Shown in pieces: positions 36,566 to 40,933 of a stretch of DNA of 40,933 nt. Numbering within the stretch: the first letter of the stretch is position 1; each line of letters opens with the position of its first letter. The position numbers and the translations under genes were made by a program. Source of the stretch: Xanthomonas cannabis pv. cannabis (GTDB lineage: Bacteria > Pseudomonadota > Gammaproteobacteria > Xanthomonadales > Xanthomonadaceae). The stretch is from assembly GCF_000802365.1 (NCBI RefSeq), contig NZ_JSZE01000076.1, positions 1-40,933 on the forward strand, written 5' to 3'. The notes beneath the pieces are model-generated. The model ran no database searches and was not told the DNA's origin. It saw nothing but the letters and a program-made list of their open reading frames with translations.

Positions 36566-36954
36566 GCCGTCGCATCGCCCTGACCACCTTGCTGGTTGCC
36601 GACTACGATGCGGCGATTGCCTGGTACACCGGCGCGCTGGGCTTCCACGTGCTGGAAGATCGCGCACTGGGCGATGGCAAACGCTGGGTGGTGATCGGCC
36701 CGGGCGGCACGCAGGACGCCGGCCTGCTGCTCGCGCAGCCGGCCGACGCCGCGCAACGCGCGCGCATCGGCGATCAGACCGGTGGGCGCGTGGATCATTT
36801 TCTCTACACCGACGACTTCTGGCGCGACCATGCAGCCATGCAGGCCTTCGGCGTGGAATTCCTGGAAACCCCGCGCGAGGAGGCGTACGGCACGGTCGTG
36901 GTGTTCCGCGATCTGTACGGCACCAAGTGGGATCTGCTGGAGCCCAAGCAATGA
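36562..36954 (+). CDS. VOC (glyoxalase/bleomycin resistance) family protein
   Basis: 130 residues with the paired beta-alpha-beta-beta-beta modules of the vicinal oxygen chelate fold: [19 protein letters not shown] at the start and [14 protein letters not shown] at the end. Of the usual metal ligands a His (VDHFLYTDD) and a late Glu (LLEP) are visible. The usual N-terminal strand His is not: the segment reads IALTTLLV. The metal site may therefore be incomplete or differ. It is wedged between rph and rdgB with ATGA overlaps on both sides, so it is translated with them. The substrate is unknown. Confidence 0.85.
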   Translation: MSRRIALTTLLVADYDAAIAWYTGALGFHVLEDRALGDGKRWVVIGPGGTQDAGLLLAQPADAAQRARIGDQTGGRVDHFLYTDDFWRDHAAMQAFGVEFLETPREEAYGTVVVFRDLYGTKWDLLEPKQ

Positions 36955-37550
36955 AGCAACTGGTATTGGCCAGCGGCAACGCCGGCAAGCTGGAAGAACT
37001 GCGCGCCATGCTGGCGGCACTGCCGCTGCGCATCGTCGCGCAGGGCGAGCTGGGCGTGGAAGACGTGCCGGAAACCGGCCTGACCTTCGTGGAGAACGCG
37101 TTGATCAAGGCACGCCATGCCAGCGCAGTCACCGGCCTGCCGGCGCTGGCCGACGACTCCGGCCTGATCGTCGATGCGCTGGGCGGTGCGCCCGGTTTGT
37201 ACAGCGCGCGCTACGCCGGCAGCCCGACCGACGCGCAGGCCAACAACGCCAAGTTGCTCGATGCCATGCGCGACGTGCCCGCCGAACGCCGCAGTGCGCG
37301 CTTTTACGCGGTGATCGTCCTGTTGCGTCACCCGGAAGATCCACAGCCGCTGATCGCCGAAGGCGGTTGGGAGGGCGTGATCACCACGCAACCGCGTGGC
37401 GATGGCGGCTTCGGCTACAACCCGGTGTTTCTGGATCCGGTGCATGGCCTGACCGCGGCGGAAATGGACAGCGACATGAAAAACCGCCTGAGCCACCGCG
37501 CAGTGGCATTGGCAACGCTGCAGCACAAGCTGCACGCGCTCACGCTGTAA
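36951..37550 (+). CDS. rdgB: XTP/dITP diphosphatase (RdgB/HAM1)
   Basis: 199-residue inosine triphosphate pyrophosphatase family enzyme that removes dITP, XTP and ITP from nucleotide pools. SGNAGK at 8-13, ADDSGL, and GGFGYNPVF with the later SHRAVAL segment are conserved. ATG 36951 overlaps the VOC stop as ATGA. hemW follows after 16 bases; the rdgB-hemW pairing is also seen in E. coli. Confidence 0.95.
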   Translation: MKQLVLASGNAGKLEELRAMLAALPLRIVAQGELGVEDVPETGLTFVENALIKARHASAVTGLPALADDSGLIVDALGGAPGLYSARYAGSPTDAQANNAKLLDAMRDVPAERRSARFYAVIVLLRHPEDPQPLIAEGGWEGVITTQPRGDGGFGYNPVFLDPVHGLTAAEMDSDMKNRLSHRAVALATLQHKLHALTL

Positions 37551-37566
37551 CCGACGACCGCACGCA

Positions 37567-38724
37567 GTGCCCGCCCTGATCCCGCCCCCGCTCTCGCTCT
37601 ACGTGCACCTGCCCTGGTGCGTGCGCAAATGCCCGTACTGCGATTTCAACTCGCATGCGGCCAAGGGCGTGCTGCCGTTCGAAGAATACGTCGATGCACT
37701 GATCCGCGACCTGGATGCAGACCTGCCACTGGTCTGGGGCCGGGTGGTGCATTCGGTGTTCTTCGGCGGTGGCACGCCCAGCCTGTTTCCGCCGCAGGCG
37801 ATCGACCGATTCCTGCAGGCGGCTGCAGCGCGGCTGCGCTTTGCACCCAATCTTGAAATCACCCTGGAAACCAATCCGGGCACTGCCGAGCATGGCCGCT
37901 TCGAACACTACCGCGCCGCCGGCGTGAACCGCCTGAGCTTTGGCGTGCAGAGCTTCGACGATGTGGCATTGCAGCGGCTCGGGCGCATCCACGATAGCGC
38001 CGAGGCCGAGCGTGCGATCAAGCTGGCGCAGGATGCCGGCTACGAGAATGTCAATATCGACCTGATGTACGCGCTGCCCGAGCAGACCCTGGCACAGGCC
38101 GAGCGCGACCTCGAACGCGCCTTCGCGTTGCAGCCCACCCACATGTCGCATTACCAGCTCACGCTGGAGCCGAACACGGTGTTCTTCGCGCGGCCGCCCA
38201 AGGGCATCCCCGACGACGATGCGGCCTGGGATATCCAGGAACATTGCCAAGCGCTGCTCGCCGGGGCCGGCTATGCGCAGTACGAAGTCAGCGCCTATGC
38301 CAAACCGGGCCGGCAGTGCGCGCACAACCTCAATTACTGGCGGTTTGGCGACTACCTGGGTATCGGCGCAGGTGCGCACGGCAAGATCAGTTCCGGCGCC
38401 GAACAACACGTGCTGCGGCGCTGGAAGCACAAGCATCCGCAGAGCTACCTGGCCAGCGCCGGCACGCCCGCATCGGTCGGCGGCGACGAGGTCGTGCCGC
38501 GCGAGCGGCTGCCGTTCGAATACATGCTCAATCTGCTGCGGCTGCACGAAGGGTTTCGCCTGGGCGATTTCGAAGCGTGCACCGGCCTGGCCGCGTCGGC
38601 CATCGCCGCACCGGTCGCGCGTGCGGTGGCGCAGGGTTGGCTGGTCGAACAGGACGGGCGCGTGGTGCCCACCGAGCTGGGCCGCCGCTTCACCAACGAC
38701 GTGGTCGAGCTGTTTTTGACCTGA
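37567..38724 (+). CDS. hemW: Radical SAM heme chaperone HemW
   Basis: 385 residues. C18-x3-C22-x2-C25 binds the radical SAM 4Fe-4S cluster; GGGTPS is at 67-72. The HNxxYW motif (HNLNYW), which marks HemW rather than the true coproporphyrinogen dehydrogenase HemN, is present. A C-terminal HemN-like helical domain closes the protein. HemW transfers heme to membrane cytochromes such as nitrate reductase subunits. The start is a GTG (37567) with only a weak ribosome binding site, 16 bases after rdgB, which suggests dependence on upstream translation. Confidence 0.93.
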   Translation: MPALIPPPLSLYVHLPWCVRKCPYCDFNSHAAKGVLPFEEYVDALIRDLDADLPLVWGRVVHSVFFGGGTPSLFPPQAIDRFLQAAAARLRFAPNLEITLETNPGTAEHGRFEHYRAAGVNRLSFGVQSFDDVALQRLGRIHDSAEAERAIKLAQDAGYENVNIDLMYALPEQTLAQAERDLERAFALQPTHMSHYQLTLEPNTVFFARPPKGIPDDDAAWDIQEHCQALLAGAGYAQYEVSAYAKPGRQCAHNLNYWRFGDYLGIGAGAHGKISSGAEQHVLRRWKHKHPQSYLASAGTPASVGGDEVVPRERLPFEYMLNLLRLHEGFRLGDFEACTGLAASAIAAPVARAVAQGWLVEQDGRVVPTELGRRFTNDVVELFLT

Positions 38725-38907
38725 TCACGCGCCCCGCTGCTGCGCCGGCAACATCGTGGTGCGGCGAACATGCGCCAGCGTGGGCTCGTGCCCCATCGAG
38801 GCGGCGCGGCCGGCACCGGACTCCTGGCACCTCGCATCGCGATGATCGCTGCGCCGCCGGAAAACATGCTACATAGCTCACGCTTCGCACCGAGCCCATC
38901 TCCCCGG

Positions 38908-40933
38908 ATGTCCACGCCCCTGTCCTCCCTGCAGCCCACGCTCAGCAGCCCGATCGCCGACGCGCCCGTTTCCGCGCGCGGCCGGCGCCTGCTTGGCAGG
39001 CTGCATGCGCAGTGCGTGCAGGCGCTCGGCGGCCCGCTGCGGCTGACCATCGTCGAGCTGGAACGCGCGCTGCTGCATCAGGCCGAGCACGCACGCAACA
39101 GCCAGATTCAGGCCGATACCTACGCGCAGATGCGCGGCTTGCGCGATCACATCGACCGCTTTCCGCAGCTGTTCCTGCAGCATCTGGCGCAGGACCTGGC
39201 GGCATTGCAGGAGCGCCCTGCGCTGATGCCGCCCGCCGAAGCGTCCACGCCACCGCAGACGCTGACCTTGGTGGAAGACACCGACATCGATCGCGACATC
39301 GTGCTCAGCGACATCGCACGCCGCGAGACCTCGCGGCGTGCCGATGCGCTGCAACTGCTGGCGCAACGTCTGGCAGTGATCGGCGCAGTGCCGGAATTCG
39401 AGCTCGACGCCCTGCCGCTCGGGCCCTATGCCCTGTGCCGGATCGTGCGTGAGTGCGGCCAGTCCCTGGGTCTCGGCCTGGATGGGCAGCTCGCGCTGTA
39501 CAAGGTCTTCGAGCATCAGGTGATGGATCGCCTGGGCGATGTCTACGAGAGCGCCAATGCCATGCTCGCGCAGGAAGGCATCCTGCCCGGATTGATCTAT
39601 CACCCCTACCTGGTCAAGCCCACCCATGTGCAGACGCGCCGCACCGCGCCAGCGGGTGCGGCGCCACCTGCAGGCAACGCCGCAGCAGGCGCGCACGGCG
39701 GCGCGCAACGCTCCCCGCGGCCGGCCAACGGCTGGCACGGGCACGCCGCTCCGAGCGCCTGGCAGAGTGCCCTGCTCGATCCGCAAGGCCTCCCCCCTGC
39801 AGCGTCGGGTGCTACCAGCAGCATGCACGCGACCTCGCCCGGGTTGAACGAGGCCGCACACGCACTTGGCGGCCTGATGTCCTCGGCACGCCACTGGCAG
39901 GCAGCCGGCACCGCTGGCGCGCACGGCACTACCGCCCCGGGCAGCTTGCTGCAGGCCGCCGCCCAGCCGGCTGCAGCGCCGGCAGCCAGCGCTGCGCCCA
40001 ACGTGCCCAAGGCCGCGTTGGGCAAGGCACTGGCCAGCCTGCAGGGCGCGACGGGCGCACGCCCGGGTGCGTTGTCGCCGGCACCCGGTATCGATGCGGT
40101 GCAGCGCCAGGTGCTGGAGCTGCTGCGCGCCGAGCACGGCGCAGACGCCACGCTGTCGCCGCAGGACAACGACACCTTCGACCTGCTTGGCCTGCTTTAC
40201 GCACAGATGCAACGCGAAGTGCGCGATCACACACCTGCGCAAGCCCTGCTCGCCAGGCTGCAGGTGCCGGTGGTACGCGCAGCCCTGGCCGACACGCATT
40301 TCTTCGTGCGCGACCAGCACCCGGTGCGCGAGCTGCTCAACACCGTGGCCGAGTCCGGCGCGGTGTGGCTGGGCGAAGACGATGTAGACCCGCAGCTGCT
40401 GCACAAGCTGGGCGCCGCGGTCGACACCATCGTCAACGATTACCAGGGCGACGAGGCGACCTTCGCCGCCGCCAACGACGACATCCAGGCGCATTTGCGC
40501 GTCCTGGCACGCAAGGCCGACGTGGCCGAACGCCGGCATGTGGATGCCGCGCGCGGCAAGGAACGGCTGGAAACTGCCAAACAGCAGGCGCAGGCGCGGA
40601 TCGAGCAGGTGTGCGACAACAGCGCACCGCCGCGGTTCGTGCAATCGCTGCTGCGCCAGGCCTGGTCCGACGTGCTCACGCTCACCCTGCTGCGGCAAGG
40701 CGAGCAGTCGCCGGAGTGGGACGAGCGCCTGGCGCTGACCACGCGTATCGCCGAGGTCACCTGCCGCAACAAGGGCGAGCCCACCGACATTGTGCTCGGC
40801 ACCGATGTCGAAACCGCGCTGCTGCAGGTGGGCTATCACCACGACGAAGCGGCCGCGATTGCGCGGCGCCTGTCCACGCCCGGCGGCGACGATGCGCTCG
40901 GCTCGCGCACCGAACTGGCCGCCAAGCTCAAGG
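38908..40933 (+). CDS. DUF1631 family protein (partial, C-terminus beyond right edge)
   Basis: About 675 codons are visible and the frame is still open at the edge. It is recognised as DUF1631, a family of large proteins of unknown function in gamma- and betaproteobacteria. In Xanthomonas I recall the name thymidine phosphorylase being applied, which nothing here supports. A helical N-terminal part (to about residue 240) is followed by a long Ala/Gly/Pro/His-rich, probably disordered segment (nucleotides about 39626-40090). The second helical part resumes with the VQRQVLELLRAEHG region. No signal peptide or membrane helix was seen. The start is uncertain: ATG 38908 or an in-frame ATG at 38866. 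The spacer from hemW (38725-38865) shows no feature. Confidence 0.75.
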   Translation, partial: MSTPLSSLQPTLSSPIADAPVSARGRRLLGRLHAQCVQALGGPLRLTIVELERALLHQAEHARNSQIQADTYAQMRGLRDHIDRFPQLFLQHLAQDLAALQERPALMPPAEASTPPQTLTLVEDTDIDRDIVLSDIARRETSRRADALQLLAQRLAVIGAVPEFELDALPLGPYALCRIVRECGQSLGLGLDGQLALYKVFEHQVMDRLGDVYESANAMLAQEGILPGLIYHPYLVKPTHVQTRRTAPAGAAPPAGNAAAGAHGGAQRSPRPANGWHGHAAPSAWQSALLDPQGLPPAASGATSSMHATSPGLNEAAHALGGLMSSARHWQAAGTAGAHGTTAPGSLLQAAAQPAAAPAASAAPNVPKAALGKALASLQGATGARPGALSPAPGIDAVQRQVLELLRAEHGADATLSPQDNDTFDLLGLLYAQMQREVRDHTPAQALLARLQVPVVRAALADTHFFVRDQHPVRELLNTVAESGAVWLGEDDVDPQLLHKLGAAVDTIVNDYQGDEATFAAANDDIQAHLRVLARKADVAERRHVDAARGKERLETAKQQAQARIEQVCDNSAPPRFVQSLLRQAWSDVLTLTLLRQGEQSPEWDERLALTTRIAEVTCRNKGEPTDIVLGTDVETALLQVGYHHDEAAAIARRLSTPGGDDALGSRTELAAKLK

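Noticed and set aside
38725-38900. Small frames between hemW and the DUF1631 gene
   Set aside because: Short, GC-rich, without ribosome binding sites; some are antisense tails of larger shadow frames.

Overview
The window is chromosomal DNA of a high-GC gammaproteobacterium, almost certainly Xanthomonas or a close relative (Xanthomonadaceae). This rests on the divergent ponA/pilMNOPQ pair, the GTG starts, the protein sequences and the G-rich GGGATTC-type intergenic repeats. All genes read as intact. Two run off the edges: batD on the left and a DUF1631 gene on the right. No tRNA, rRNA, CRISPR array, prophage, insertion sequence or toxin cassette was seen.

Left part (1-6949, minus strand): a Bat-type operon in the order moxR, DUF58, DUF4381, batA (VWA), a VWA-TPR gene (batB/batC fusion) and batD. 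Four of the five junctions are 4-base ATGA overlaps. It encodes a MoxR AAA+ ATPase with membrane-anchored von Willebrand A proteins, probably an envelope chaperone or stress system.

7091-14823: the type IV pilus alignment and secretin operon pilMNOPQ (minus strand) with its promoter and terminator, divergent from mrcA/ponA (plus strand), a bifunctional class A penicillin-binding protein. The C-terminal half of pilQ has clearly lower GC than the rest of the gene, suggesting a recombinant mosaic.

15002-21591: a conserved gene of unknown function, gltA (citrate synthase), rpmE2 (zinc-free L31), a nucleoside hydrolase, recG and ridA. A long inverted-repeat element fills the recG/nucleoside hydrolase junction, and a REP-like element lies between ridA and garD.

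21592-31052: a complete D-glucarate/galactarate catabolic cluster. It holds garD, an OprD-type porin, gudD, gudP, a 2-oxoglutarate semialdehyde dehydrogenase and kdgD, all on the minus strand, with a divergent LysR regulator. Glucarate or galactarate would enter by porin and GudP and be dehydrated by GudD or GarD to 5-dehydro-4-deoxyglucarate. KdgD would convert this to 2-oxoglutarate semialdehyde, and the dehydrogenase would yield 2-oxoglutarate. A LysR box (TTGAT-N11-ATCAA) lies in the divergent spacer.

31215-40933: a stringent-response and nucleotide/RNA housekeeping block. yicC, gmk, rpoZ and spoT are on the minus strand; rph, a small VOC-family gene, rdgB and hemW are on the plus strand, followed by the DUF1631 gene. 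A second inverted-repeat element fills the yicC/gmk junction.
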